Positions 17,016-26,942 of a stretch of DNA of 64,000 nucleotides are shown here, piece by piece. The translations under genes were made by a program, and so were the position numbers. The notes beneath the pieces were generated by a model. That model had not been told where the DNA came from. It made no database searches and saw only the letters and a list, made by a program, of their open reading frames with translations. Position 1 is the first letter of the stretch. Each line of letters starts with the position of its first letter. The stretch comes from UBA2868 sp045627745 (GTDB lineage: Bacteria > Bacillota > Clostridia > Lachnospirales > Lachnospiraceae), in assembly GCA_045627745.1 (NCBI GenBank), contig JAZQOI010000035.1:10492-74491 (forward strand). The letters are read 5' to 3'.

Positions 17016-18113
17016 ATGATAAGAGTTGAGCATTTAAGAAAAGAATATGACAACGCAACGCCCTTAAAGGACGTGAGCTTTACTGTAAACAAGGGTGATG
17101 TAATTTCCATTATTGGACCTTCCGGCACAGGAAAATCAACGCTTCTTCGGTGCCTGAATCAGCTTGAAACACCATCCTCCGGAAAAGTATATTTTAATGA
17201 TGAGTGTATTACAACGCCCGGGTATGATGTGTCGAAAATCAGGAAAAAAATGGGAATGGTATTTCAATCCTTTAATCTTTTTGCCAACTATAATATTGAA
17301 GAAAATATTATGGTTGGACCCATGAAGCTACTTGGTGTAAGTGAAGCGGATGCTAAAGAAGAAGCTCACAGGCTTTTACAGATGGTGGGACTTCTTGATA
17401 AAGCCGAAAGTAAAACCACGGAATTATCAGGTGGGCAAAAACAGCGTGTTGCTATTGCAAGAGCAGTTGCAATGCATCCTGAAATTATTTTATTTGATGA
17501 GCCTACCTCTGCACTTGATCCTACAATGATTAACGAAGTTCTGAATGTAATGCGTCGCCTTGCAGAAGCCGGTACTACAATGATGGTAGTAACTCACGAG
17601 ATGAATTTTGCCAAGAATGTATCTAACCGCGTGTTCTATATGGATCAGGGGGAACTGTATGAGGAGGGGACGCCGGAGGAGATTTTTAATTCCCCCAAGC
17701 GTGAGCGAACAAGGGCGTTTGTTAAGAAGCTTCGTGAACTGGAGGTTACAGTGAATCCTAAGATCTTTGATATACCGGGATTTGACAGTATTGTTTGTGA
17801 TTTTGCCAAGCAGGCCGGTGTGAAGGGAAATTTACTTGAAAAGCTAAGGCATGTAAATGAAGAAATGCTTGTGAATACCTTGATACCGTTCCTTAAGGAT
17901 AAAGAGGAAATGCTGTATCATATTGAGTATTCCGAGGTGGATGAAAGCGTTAGCATCAGGGCCGATTTTTTGGGAGATAACAGAAGCAGCATAATAAGAG
18001 ATAAAATGTCCGATATAACGGATATATCCTCGAAAATTATTAATGGTATGAGTAAGGAAGTATCTGTTGATTATATTGATGGACGCAATATAATCAAGGC
18101 AGTTATAATCTGA
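17016..18113 (+). CDS. GlnQ-type ABC ATPase with a C-terminal GHKL-like extension
   Basis: The protein has 365 residues, about 120 more than a usual GlnQ/HisP subunit. The first 245 form a standard ABC domain with Walker A 'GPSGTGKST', signature 'LSGGQKQRVA', Walker B 'ILFDEPTSALDP' and a switch His in 'VVTHEM'. It should power the permease encoded just before it. The extra C-terminus has 'NEEMLVNTLIPFL', which resembles the N-box of RsbW-like GHKL kinases, then a 'VSIRADFLGDN' stretch and an ending 'VDYIDGRNIIKAVI' similar to the last strands of that fold. No clear G2 box is seen, so this may be a degenerate regulatory domain. That assignment is tentative. Confidence 0.88.
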   Translation: MIRVEHLRKEYDNATPLKDVSFTVNKGDVISIIGPSGTGKSTLLRCLNQLETPSSGKVYFNDECITTPGYDVSKIRKKMGMVFQSFNLFANYNIEENIMVGPMKLLGVSEADAKEEAHRLLQMVGLLDKAESKTTELSGGQKQRVAIARAVAMHPEIILFDEPTSALDPTMINEVLNVMRRLAEAGTTMMVVTHEMNFAKNVSNRVFYMDQGELYEEGTPEEIFNSPKRERTRAFVKKLRELEVTVNPKIFDIPGFDSIVCDFAKQAGVKGNLLEKLRHVNEEMLVNTLIPFLKDKEEMLYHIEYSEVDESVSIRADFLGDNRSSIIRDKMSDITDISSKIINGMSKEVSVDYIDGRNIIKAVII

Positions 18114-18146
18114 TATATTTTGATTTTTACATAATGGAGCATATAT

Positions 18147-19103
18147 ATGAAAAAAATTAGTATAATGATTCCCTGCTACAATGAAGTAGAGAATGCTGAA
18201 CTGATGGCAAAGTCAGTAATTAATGTATTAGAGGAATCTCTTTCAAATTATGATTATGAAATAGTATTTATTGATAACTGTTCTACTGATGGAACCAGGG
18301 ATGTGTTAGAGAAAATATGCAAAGAAAATAAAAAAATCAAAGCGATTTTTAACGTCACTAATTTTGGACAGTTTAATTCTCCTTTTCATGGAATGTGTCA
18401 GTGTGATGGCGACTGTGTAATACCTATTTGTTGTGATTTTCAGGATCCGGTTGAGTTAATTCCAAGATTTGTTTCTGAATGGGAAAACGGTCACAAAATC
18501 GTAAGCGGAATTAAGACTACCAGCAAGGAAAACGGTTTTATTTATTTTCTTAGAACCATTTATTATAAGCTTATTAAAGGCATGTCATCAGTAAGAATGA
18601 TTGAGCATTTTACCGGCTTTGGGCTATATGACAGAACCTTCATTGAATTGCTGAGACAGTTGGATGATCCGATTCCCTTTATGCGTGGAATTGTAGCCGA
18701 GTATGGTTCCGGCTTTAATATGATTGAGGTTGAGTACGAGCAGGCAAAGAGGCGTGCTGGTAAGACCCATAATAATTTCTACAGCCTCTATGATGCCGCT
18801 ATGCTTAGCTTTACTTCGTATACTAAGATTGGATTGCGTCTTGCAACCTTTCTTGGATTTTTCTGTTCGGTTGTCAGTATAATCATTGCCTGTGTTTATT
18901 TTGTGCTTAAGCTTATGCATTGGAACAGATATACTGCCGGAACTATTCCTCTTACGATTGGTGTGTTTTTACTGGGCGGTGTGCAGTTATTCTTTATTGG
19001 ACTGATTGGTGAATACATTTTAAATATTAATACCAGAGTAATTCACAGGCCTGTTGTAGTAGAAGAACGACGTATTAATTTTGATGATAGTTCAAAGAAG
19101 TAG
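18147..19103 (+). CDS. GT2-family membrane glycosyltransferase (ArnC/DPM1 type)
   Basis: The 318-residue protein has a GT-A domain opening 'ISIMIPCYNEVENAE', with 'IDNCSTDGT' and a 'DFQDP' motif in the DxD position, then two C-terminal membrane helices (about 230-290). The layout matches polyprenyl-phosphate sugar transferases such as ArnC and GtrB, which place a sugar from a nucleotide donor onto undecaprenyl phosphate at the inner face of the membrane. It follows the transporter genes after 33 bases and precedes rfbF by about 100 bases. It is a candidate to move the CDP-linked sugar made by the neighbours onto a lipid carrier; the donor is inferred. Confidence 0.85.
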   Translation: MKKISIMIPCYNEVENAELMAKSVINVLEESLSNYDYEIVFIDNCSTDGTRDVLEKICKENKKIKAIFNVTNFGQFNSPFHGMCQCDGDCVIPICCDFQDPVELIPRFVSEWENGHKIVSGIKTTSKENGFIYFLRTIYYKLIKGMSSVRMIEHFTGFGLYDRTFIELLRQLDDPIPFMRGIVAEYGSGFNMIEVEYEQAKRRAGKTHNNFYSLYDAAMLSFTSYTKIGLRLATFLGFFCSVVSIIIACVYFVLKLMHWNRYTAGTIPLTIGVFLLGGVQLFFIGLIGEYILNINTRVIHRPVVVEERRINFDDSSKK

Positions 19104-19202
19104 GATGGGGTATTACAGGTTTTTGAACTTAAGTTATACGAGGTTTGGGAACATAGAAAGGAACTTGAAAGTAAGTGATTTTGTATTAAAGAGAGGAATT
19201 CT

Positions 19203-19976
19203 ATGAAGGTTGTAATACTTGCCGGAGGTTACGGCACAAGAATTAGTGAGGAAAGTCATCTGAAGCCTAAGCCAATGGTTGAAATAGGTGAAAAGCCGAT
19301 TCTTTGGCATATTATGAAGGGCTATTCAGCCTATGGTTATAATGATTTTATTATTTGCTGTGGCTATAAACAGCATGTAATTAAAGAATGGTTTGCAAAT
19401 TATTATCTTTATAACAGTGATGTTACATTTGATTTTACAGATGATAATCGCATGACTGTACATAATAATGTGGCTGAACCCTGGAAGGTTACATTGGTAG
19501 ATACAGGTCTTGATACAATGACCGGTGGTCGAATCAAGCGTGTACAGAAGTATGTAGGCAACGAGAGATTTATGTTAACCTATGGTGATGCGGTTTCTGA
19601 TGTGGATATTAAAAAGCTTCAGGAATTTCATGAAGGTCATGGACGTATTGCAACTGTTACATCCATTAGTGTAAATGAGCGTTTTGGTGTTCTTGATATT
19701 AACGATAACGGTGAAATCAAATCCTTCAGAGAAAAGTCAGAAATGGATAAAAGTCGAATAAATGGTGGTTTTATGGTTTTGGAGCCTAAGGTTTTTGATT
19801 ACCTTTCCGGTGATAATACGGTATTTGAAAAGGAACCACTCAAGAAATTATCAACAGAGGGTGAGCTTATGGCTTATAAGCATGAGGGCTTCTGGCAATG
19901 TATGGATACTAAACGTGAGCATGATAAGCTGGAAGAAATGTGGAAAAATGACACTGCTCCATGGAAAACCTGGTAG
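19203..19976 (+). CDS. rfbF: Glucose-1-phosphate cytidylyltransferase
   Basis: The 257-residue protein converts glucose-1-phosphate and CTP to CDP-glucose, the first committed step to CDP-linked 3,6-dideoxyhexoses. The N-terminal nucleotide-binding signature 'GGYGTRISEESHLKPKPM' and the following 'EIGEKPILWHIMK' are typical of RfbF/AscA rather than the dTTP-using RmlA. Length matches the family. A GAGAGGA site precedes the ATG. RfbG and RfbH, the next two pathway enzymes, are encoded about 24 kb away on the same strand rather than adjacent, which is unusual. Confidence 0.93.
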   Translation: MKVVILAGGYGTRISEESHLKPKPMVEIGEKPILWHIMKGYSAYGYNDFIICCGYKQHVIKEWFANYYLYNSDVTFDFTDDNRMTVHNNVAEPWKVTLVDTGLDTMTGGRIKRVQKYVGNERFMLTYGDAVSDVDIKKLQEFHEGHGRIATVTSISVNERFGVLDINDNGEIKSFREKSEMDKSRINGGFMVLEPKVFDYLSGDNTVFEKEPLKKLSTEGELMAYKHEGFWQCMDTKREHDKLEEMWKNDTAPWKTW

Positions 19977-20129
19977 GAAGTAAATGCTGTTTTGTAGTAG
20001 ACAAAAGCACTGGCTGTTGAGATTGTAAGAAAATGATTTAATGACAAAATACAATTGTGAAATTCTTTCTGTATGTATTTTGATTAGTTTCCGATTGATT
20101 ACTGTTCGGTAACAAGAAGGCGGATATTT

Positions 20130-21239
20130 ATGGATAATAAGATACTGGTTACGAGATCTTCAATGCCTCCTATTGAGGAGTATATTGAAGAAATAAGGTC
20201 AATGTGGGATACTCATTGGCTTACAAATATGGGACCAAAACATAACGAGTTTGCGAAAGAACTTAGAGATTATCTTGAAGTTCCAATAGTGGAGCTTGTT
20301 ACTAACGGTCATATGGCTCTTGAACTTTCACTTCAGGCCATGGATTTAAAGGGAGATGTTCTTACAACACCTTTTACCTTTGCATCTACAACTCATGCTA
20401 TTGTAAGAACCGGACTCAATCCTGTTTTTTGTGATATTAATGAGGATGATTATACTATTGATGTAGATGAACTGGAAAAAAAGCTTACCAAGGATACCTG
20501 CGCAATTCTTCCGGTTCATGTGTATGGCAATATTTGCAATATTGAAGCAATTGATGATTTTGCAAAAAAACACGGACTTAGGGTGATTTATGATGCTGCT
20601 CATACCTTTGGCGAAAAGTATAAAGGTCAATCTGTAGCAACCTTTGGAGATGCCTCCTGCTACAGCTTCCATGCAACGAAGGTATTTAATTCAATAGAGG
20701 GGGGCTGTGTATGTCTTAAGGATGAGGAGCTTCGAAAGAAAGTATATTATCTTAAGGACTTTGGAATACATGATGAAGAGCTTATTCTTGGTGTAGGCGC
20801 TAACGCTAAAATGAATGAATTTTGTGCTGCCTTTGGAATATGTAATCTGCGTCATTTGTCAGAAGAGATTGACAAAAGAAGAAAGGTTTACGAAAGATAT
20901 ATTGAACTTTTGGATGGTATTTCCGGCATTAGGTTAAATAAAGCCAGTTCCTTTGTAGAATCCAATTATGCATATTTTCCGGTGGTTTTTGATGAAAGGG
21001 TTCTTGGCTTTTCCAGAGATTATGTATATGAGAAGCTACTTGAGAATGGAATTAATGCCCGAAAATACTTTTATCCTATTACAAATGCGTTCCCCTGTTA
21101 CTCGGGAAGATTTAATCCAAGTGATACAGAGGTTGCATTGCGTATTAGTAAACAGGTACTTACTCTTCCAATGTATTCAGATTTGCTGTTATCTGATGTT
21201 GACAGGATATGTAGAATAATTCGTGGATTAATTAAGTAA
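20130..21239 (+). CDS. DegT/DnrJ/EryC1-family sugar aminotransferase
   Basis: The 369-residue PLP enzyme carries Lys184 in 'SFHATKVFNSIEGG', which forms the internal aldimine, and 'DAAHTFGEK' holding the Asp that contacts the cofactor nitrogen. These are family hallmarks. Such enzymes transfer an amino group to a 3- or 4-keto nucleotide sugar. Having the catalytic Lys, it differs from the PMP-dependent dehydratase RfbH encoded later, which has His there. It follows rfbF by about 150 bases, and a hairpin at 21283-21312 closes the unit. The product could be an amino-deoxy sugar on the CDP scaffold; position and stereochemistry cannot be told from sequence. Confidence 0.87.
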   Translation: MDNKILVTRSSMPPIEEYIEEIRSMWDTHWLTNMGPKHNEFAKELRDYLEVPIVELVTNGHMALELSLQAMDLKGDVLTTPFTFASTTHAIVRTGLNPVFCDINEDDYTIDVDELEKKLTKDTCAILPVHVYGNICNIEAIDDFAKKHGLRVIYDAAHTFGEKYKGQSVATFGDASCYSFHATKVFNSIEGGCVCLKDEELRKKVYYLKDFGIHDEELILGVGANAKMNEFCAAFGICNLRHLSEEIDKRRKVYERYIELLDGISGIRLNKASSFVESNYAYFPVVFDERVLGFSRDYVYEKLLENGINARKYFYPITNAFPCYSGRFNPSDTEVALRISKQVLTLPMYSDLLLSDVDRICRIIRGLIK

Positions 21240-21282
21240 TGAAACGTTAATTATTAATAATATAATGAGATTTATATAATTT

Positions 21283-21312
21283 AAGGGACTGCTTTATTGG
21301 CTGTCCTTTTTA
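21283..21312 (+). terminator. Intrinsic terminator after the aminotransferase gene
   Basis: AAGGGAC (21283-21289) pairs with GTCCTTT (21303-21309), with one G-U pair and two further inner pairs, and a run of T follows. It separates the sugar genes from the surface-protein genes. Confidence 0.65.
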
Positions 21313-21835
21313 TTATCCCCAATAAGGCGTGTAAATAATTTTGCATATCGACTACTTATAATTATAGCCAATACATTGTGATTTTGCTAATGTTATACAA
21401 ATTATAGTAGTTTATTGATATTAAATACAATATAATGTATGAAAATTAATTAGACGTTGGAAAATTTCTTTACATACGAACATATGAAGTATACAATGTT
21501 TTTGTTAGGTTACATTGTTATAGAAAATATATTTCAGTTGGATACGCCACTACTTTAAACGAAGCTTAAGAGAGGACAATTCAGCCTCAGGCACTTTTAC
21601 TGTCAAATACGGCGAGGTATATTTGAATAATTGTATGTGTATGGATACATTTACGTAGTATTTGTTTTAAGTAATTTATTACAGTGATTACACAAATACA
21701 GGTAATGACAAATCTTAAAAAAGTGTGCAATTTGTTGCAATCATAAGTTGTTGATGATATATTAACCTAGTGTGTTTTTTTGATTTGTTTTTATATAGAG
21801 ATGCATATTTATTTTATTTATTAAGGAGGATTATT
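21313..21835. other. Long AT-rich gap before the LRR surface protein
   Basis: About 520 bases hold no gene I can support. TATAAT-like boxes occur around 21425-21435 but none has a convincing -35 partner. One copy of a dispersed partly palindromic repeat lies at 21604-21631. The last part carries the AAGGAGG site (21822-21828) for the gene at 21836. A long 5' leader is possible. Confidence 0.5.
21604..21631 (+). repeat. Dispersed 28-bp partly palindromic repeat, copy 1
   Basis: This copy matches the copy at 50261-50288 at 24 of 28 positions. Both read CAAATACG.CGAGG..TATTTGAAT, and both lie in intergenic DNA. This copy's inverted repeat is imperfect. Confidence 0.6.
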
Positions 21836-24800
21836 ATGAAAGGAAAAAGATTTTTGGCGACAGTTCTCTGCGCTGCAATGGTATTTACAACAGATATCAG
21901 CACTGTTAATGCAGCTGAGATAACTGATGTTGTTACTCTTGATGATGGCATGAGTATATCTGATGCATCTGATTCGGCGGCGGAAGACATTCTGCTTGAT
22001 GAAGCAACCGATTCGGAAGAAGAGGATCTTTTCAATGAAGAGGTTAAAGATGCTATTGATATTATGGAGAGTGTTTCATCAGATGAAGTGTCCGAGGCAA
22101 ATAATGATGGATTATCAGAAGATATTATAGTGGAAGTAAGCTCTGAAGAGGATGAACTTACTAACGTAGGTGCTATTGAGAATAAATATTTTACCGTTGA
22201 TCCAACGGGAGCTTTGTGCCTTAAATCAGGTGTGTCTTTGGATGATGCTGAAGTGGTTACGATTCCTTGTGGGGCTGAACGTATTCCTTCCGGCATTTTT
22301 ACTAATAATAGTACAATTACCAGTATTAATTTCGAAGCAAACAGTAAACTTACAGTTGTTGAGGAAAGTGCATTTCAAAACTCAGCAATAACATCATTTT
22401 ACGCTCCGCCTTCTCTTATGACAATTTCAGCAAATGCTTTTAACGGTTGTGAGGCATTGTCTTCTGTTGATTTTGAAAACATTAAAACTATAGGCAATTA
22501 TGCTTTCCAGGGCTGTAAAAAGCTTACAACTGAAAATGAAATAACTGGTGGGCAAAAAATAGATAGTATCGGTGATGCTGCATTTAAAGGTACAGGATTT
22601 ACAAAATTTAAATTTGCATCTATAGGAAAAAACTCCGAGAATCTTGCACTTGGAAACGGGGTATTTTCCGGTTGTACTAAGCTTACAGAGGTTGTTTTTT
22701 CAGATAATATTTCAGTTATTCCTAAGGAAGCATTTAAGGACTGCGAGACCCTTGCCAGTGTTGATTTTAATAGAGTTAGTAAAATTGATAATAAAGCCTT
22801 TGCCAATTGTGGTGTTATAAAAAGTGTTACTTTTGGTGAGAAGCTTAATTATGTTGGTGAAAAGGCCTTTGATGGATGTGATAAGCTTACTGAAGTAGTA
22901 TTTTTGTTTGTAGATGGTACGGGATATGCTTCGGACATGTATATTGCTTCTGATGCATTTTCTAATATAAGAAATATTACATTGAAGGGTTATGATGGAG
23001 AGGTATTAGCTTATGCCGGAAAATGTAATGCCAAAGGATTTGTTTCTTTGGTTGAAAAGAAGAGCATTTCGATTCATAAAGACCTTTCAACATACATGAA
23101 GGTCACTGCTACCGGAGCTTCTAAAGTAAATGATGCACTTGTAGCATTACCCGGTTCTACAGTTACTTTGACTTTTGAACCCAATACAGAGACCAACACA
23201 GATAAGACTATGCTTATTCGTGATTCGTTGAAAAATGTTGCGACAAATCGCGCTTCTGTAGATTTTGAATATGTATCTTACAATAATGATCAATTTAAAT
23301 TTAAGTTCATCATGCCTAAATCGGATGTTATTATTAATGGTGAATGTGTATCAATAGACAAATATCTTACAAAAATCACAGATTATTCGATTGGAAAATA
23401 TAGGGATGACAATCGGTATCAATCAAATGGCAGTGATTTTGTTGTAGACACTACAGGAAGAAAAGGTCAGATTTTACTTAGTGGTAAGGATAACAAACAG
23501 GTTGGACAATGGATGTTTACCTATGAAGTGACCGGCTCTTCTGTAAAGGTTGATGAAAATGGTGTTATTACTTCTATTGCCGTAGGCGAATCAACTGTTA
23601 CTGTTAAGTCAAGATATACTAAAGCCTCTGTAAGCTTTAGGGTTAATGTTACCAGCGCAAAGGAAATAAAGAACATAGAATTAATAGCTAATGGAAATGG
23701 ATATATTTCTGATTGTGAAAGTAAAACGTATTCAGATGGACCAAGTCGCCTTATTGGCAATGTAATTGATACAACATACTCAGAGGAAGTTCAGATAATC
23801 AAATATGATATTAATTCTGTAAGACTTAAGGAACAGAAGCTGAATATTACAGTAGATGCTTTGAATGTGGAGAATGAGGACGTTTTTGTTGATTCAAAGT
23901 GGAAGACATCTGATTCTACTGTAGCAAAGCTTGAAAGTAAGGAATCATATGATAATTGTAATACAATAACAATTCCTAAAGGCTCATCGGGAAGTGCTAC
24001 GATTACTGTTTCTGTTACAACAGGCGAAAAAGATGATATGAATGCTAATAAAGTTCTTAAGAAGCATTTGATTATTCGTATTATCGATTCCACACCGGTA
24101 CTTAAACAGAGCACTGTGACCGTTAATATTAAGTCAGAGGTCGGTTCTGCTGTCGAACTTATTCCAACTGCCGGAACAAGCATATATGATGTTATGCCTA
24201 ATCTTTATTCTTTAAGTAAGTCAAAATATCAGATATATAGTGGAATCCAGGTAACCGACGGCAAATATGATGCTAGTATTGGTGCGTATAAGTGCAATCT
24301 TGTTGCTGACAGTAATGATTTAGGTGAATTAGCTAAGGTTACGGCTGCTGATATTTTAACCAAGTCAGGAAGCAGTAAGCTCTATATTAAAGGAAAGCTA
24401 AAGGATAGTGATTCTTACTTCTATATTCCTATTAATAAGCTAAAGATTGTTAATCAGAATGTTACACCTACATTTACTACATCGGGTAAGATTAACTTAT
24501 TCTATAATAGTAGCTGTTATGATAGTACCGATGAGAAGGTAAATAAGCTCGTGGGTAAGGTTAAGCTTGCACATAGTATTTCTACAAAAACTGAACGTGT
24601 AGTTGGTTGCGGACTTATGTCAACTGCTAACTACAAATATTTTGTAAAGCGTAGTACAGATACTCCTGAAAAGGATAGTGATGGAAAATATAGTACTGAT
24701 ATTGAAAAATGCTTTGACAGCTTTAGAAACAATTTTGATATTGAATATAATGAGGATGATAATAATTTTATAATTACAAGAAGTGACAAAAAGTTAGCTA

Positions 24801-26656
24801 AGTCCGGTTCTGATGTTACCACATCCGGATATATCGTTATATGGTATGAGGGATATAAGGAAAAGGAACCTGTATATACGAAGATTTCAATTCCTACTAA
24901 GAACTCAGGTCCTTCACTTGTTTTGTCCAAAACAAGTGCTACGGTAAATATCAAGAATTTAAATAATGAGATTGCACTAAGCTTCCTTGATAAGAGTACC
25001 AAGAAGGTTGCTGTATCAGCCAATGACATTGAGTGTGGTGGTAGTCTCGAGCTTGATAATAATAAGAGTACCCTTGCTTTGTTTAAAAAAGGAGTCCCTC
25101 TTGATGATAACGGAAACTTTAGCATAAAAGTAAATGGTGCTCCCAGCGAAGGTAAGGCTGTTATTAAGTTAAAGGAGAATACCTGGAATGAGCCTGTTTC
25201 ATATACCTTTAAGCTTAAGACTACCAGTTCAAAGCCTACGGCTAAGCTTGGTAACGCTAAGGTTACTGTAAACAAAGCATTAGATCTTGATACTGAATAT
25301 ACAACAAAGCTTACCCTTAATCAGCCGGATTGCTGTGTGAAGAGTGTTAGATGGGAATATGCGGGTAAAGATGTTTCTCCTGCTATTACGATTGAGCCCA
25401 AGGAATATAATGGAAATACTGCAACGATTTCCGTTAAGCTTAATAATAGCTCAGTTATAAAGAAAAATTATAAGTTTAAGCTATATGCTACAACAGAGTA
25501 TTCAGGTGAAATCAAGGATGAGCTTAAGCCGGTTACTCTTACCGTGGCGGTAGTAGATAAGAAGCCTTCAATAAAGTTCTCTACAACTACATATACCTTT
25601 AATACTAATTATCCTGAGGCGGAAGTATATAATACCAAGGTTACCTTTGGTAATGTTACTAATTCAAAGGATGATTTGGAGGTAGATATAACAAGCGCTA
25701 ATTTAATATATACAGGCAAGTCTTCTAATAGTTCTTATGCTGACGAGGTTGGGGATGCATTAGAATTTTCAGCTCCTCGCTATGATGAAGACCTTAAAAA
25801 ATGGGTTATGAATTTTCAATTAGGAAAATGTGTTGCTCCTGCTGCGACTTACAGCTTTAAGGTTACCGGTATTAAGATTAACAATGCACAGGTTGCCGAT
25901 TTTACAATAAAGGTTAAGTGTATTAGTGCTGCAGCTTCAGTGTCTGTTAAGGTTAAGTCTTCGATTAATCCGGTAGATGATGAAAGTTATGCGGAGTATA
26001 CAGCAACCTTTAAAAATCTTAAAAATGTTGTTATAGACAATGTAGAAGCGCTTGCATATGACAACACTAAAGGGGAATATCTGGAAAGTAAGCAGTTTGA
26101 GTTCTGTGAACATAATGAGGATGATAAGGCTAATGTATACAGATTAAAGATGAAATCAGGAATTGATAAGGAAGATGCACTGAAGGCTGATACAAAGTAT
26201 CCGTTGATTTTTGAATATAATTTAGTAAATGGATATGAGGTTAGAACAGGAAAAGTAAATGCATCCTTCTCACAGAAATTACCTAAGCTGTCTTCGGATG
26301 TTTCAAAGTGCAAATTTTATGCAAGTCAAGGTGTACAATACAGATTTTGTGAGGTGGCACTTACTAAAACATCAGTTTGCAGATCTAGAGTAAATGGTGT
26401 AAAACTAAGCGATAAGAATGATAAAATTATTAAAAATGCTTTCGAAGTAGAATATTTATTCGGCGATAAGCGTGATGATTATGAAGACGGTGATAAGACC
26501 AATGCAGCCGGTAAGTTCAGAATCTATTGTGTTAATCCGGAACTGTTAAAGCAGAATGGCGAAACATATACAGTGTATGTGGAAACAGTATGTGAGAATC
26601 AGCTTGAGAATTCTACAGGAAGAACAATTGAACTTACCGTTACAGTTAAAAAGTAA
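21836..26656 (+). CDS. Large secreted protein with BspA-like leucine-rich repeats and Ig-like regions
   Basis: The protein has 1606 residues. I chose the ATG at 21836, 7 bases after AAGGAGG, because a signal peptide ending 'TVNAAEI' then starts at residue 1; a start at 21770 would hide it. An acidic linker follows (about 30-120). LRR_5/BspA-type repeats run from about 125 to 400, with 'IPSGIFTNNSTITSINF', 'ISANAFNGCEALSSVDF' and 'IPKEAFKDCETLASVDF'. A bacterial Ig-like module is visible at 'GVITSIAVGESTVTVKS'. The rest looks like tandem beta-sandwich modules. No LPXTG motif or S-layer domain was seen, so how it is held at the surface is unclear. The role is probably adhesion or surface structure, inferred from the repeat class. 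Confidence 0.85.
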   Translation: MKGKRFLATVLCAAMVFTTDISTVNAAEITDVVTLDDGMSISDASDSAAEDILLDEATDSEEEDLFNEEVKDAIDIMESVSSDEVSEANNDGLSEDIIVEVSSEEDELTNVGAIENKYFTVDPTGALCLKSGVSLDDAEVVTIPCGAERIPSGIFTNNSTITSINFEANSKLTVVEESAFQNSAITSFYAPPSLMTISANAFNGCEALSSVDFENIKTIGNYAFQGCKKLTTENEITGGQKIDSIGDAAFKGTGFTKFKFASIGKNSENLALGNGVFSGCTKLTEVVFSDNISVIPKEAFKDCETLASVDFNRVSKIDNKAFANCGVIKSVTFGEKLNYVGEKAFDGCDKLTEVVFLFVDGTGYASDMYIASDAFSNIRNITLKGYDGEVLAYAGKCNAKGFVSLVEKKSISIHKDLSTYMKVTATGASKVNDALVALPGSTVTLTFEPNTETNTDKTMLIRDSLKNVATNRASVDFEYVSYNNDQFKFKFIMPKSDVIINGECVSIDKYLTKITDYSIGKYRDDNRYQSNGSDFVVDTTGRKGQILLSGKDNKQVGQWMFTYEVTGSSVKVDENGVITSIAVGESTVTVKSRYTKASVSFRVNVTSAKEIKNIELIANGNGYISDCESKTYSDGPSRLIGNVIDTTYSEEVQIIKYDINSVRLKEQKLNITVDALNVENEDVFVDSKWKTSDSTVAKLESKESYDNCNTITIPKGSSGSATITVSVTTGEKDDMNANKVLKKHLIIRIIDSTPVLKQSTVTVNIKSEVGSAVELIPTAGTSIYDVMPNLYSLSKSKYQIYSGIQVTDGKYDASIGAYKCNLVADSNDLGELAKVTAADILTKSGSSKLYIKGKLKDSDSYFYIPINKLKIVNQNVTPTFTTSGKINLFYNSSCYDSTDEKVNKLVGKVKLAHSISTKTERVVGCGLMSTANYKYFVKRSTDTPEKDSDGKYSTDIEKCFDSFRNNFDIEYNEDDNNFIITRSDKKLAKSGSDVTTSGYIVIWYEGYKEKEPVYTKISIPTKNSGPSLVLSKTSATVNIKNLNNEIALSFLDKSTKKVAVSANDIECGGSLELDNNKSTLALFKKGVPLDDNGNFSIKVNGAPSEGKAVIKLKENTWNEPVSYTFKLKTTSSKPTAKLGNAKVTVNKALDLDTEYTTKLTLNQPDCCVKSVRWEYAGKDVSPAITIEPKEYNGNTATISVKLNNSSVIKKNYKFKLYATTEYSGEIKDELKPVTLTVAVVDKKPSIKFSTTTYTFNTNYPEAEVYNTKVTFGNVTNSKDDLEVDITSANLIYTGKSSNSSYADEVGDALEFSAPRYDEDLKKWVMNFQLGKCVAPAATYSFKVTGIKINNAQVADFTIKVKCISAAASVSVKVKSSINPVDDESYAEYTATFKNLKNVVIDNVEALAYDNTKGEYLESKQFEFCEHNEDDKANVYRLKMKSGIDKEDALKADTKYPLIFEYNLVNGYEVRTGKVNASFSQKLPKLSSDVSKCKFYASQGVQYRFCEVALTKTSVCRSRVNGVKLSDKNDKIIKNAFEVEYLFGDKRDDYEDGDKTNAAGKFRIYCVNPELLKQNGETYTVYVETVCENQLENSTGRTIELTVTVKK

Positions 26657-26664
26657 TATTTATG

Positions 26665-26690
26665 CAGGCGCGTTAATACGCGCCTGTTTT
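26665..26690 (+). terminator. Strong intrinsic terminator after the LRR protein gene
   Basis: CAGGCGCG (26665-26672) and CGCGCCTG (26679-26686) form a perfect GC-rich stem with a 6-base loop, followed by TTTT. It separates the LRR gene from the run that starts at 26943. The gap 26691-26942 holds no gene I can support. Confidence 0.85.
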
Positions 26691-26942
26691 GCATTGTTCA
26701 CGAAGAACCTAACGTGGGTAATTTAATTATAAAATATTGTACTGTTTAGTCCTTGACCGGTAACAAAACAAAAATGCATTTATAATTGTTTCACGATGGC
26801 ATTTTTGCTATCAAATCATATTCTTTCGGTCCTGGCAGCAAGTGCTTTGGCCTATCACTGAACTGTAACTAAAATAATATTAGTAAATGTCGATATATGA
26901 TACGAGGTGTATTGGAAAGCTATAATAGTAGGGGGGGAAAAG

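Noticed and set aside
24631..25275. Minus-strand open frame of 214 codons inside the LRR protein gene
   Set aside because: It is an antisense shadow of a long, strongly coding gene, with no recognisable domain and biased composition.
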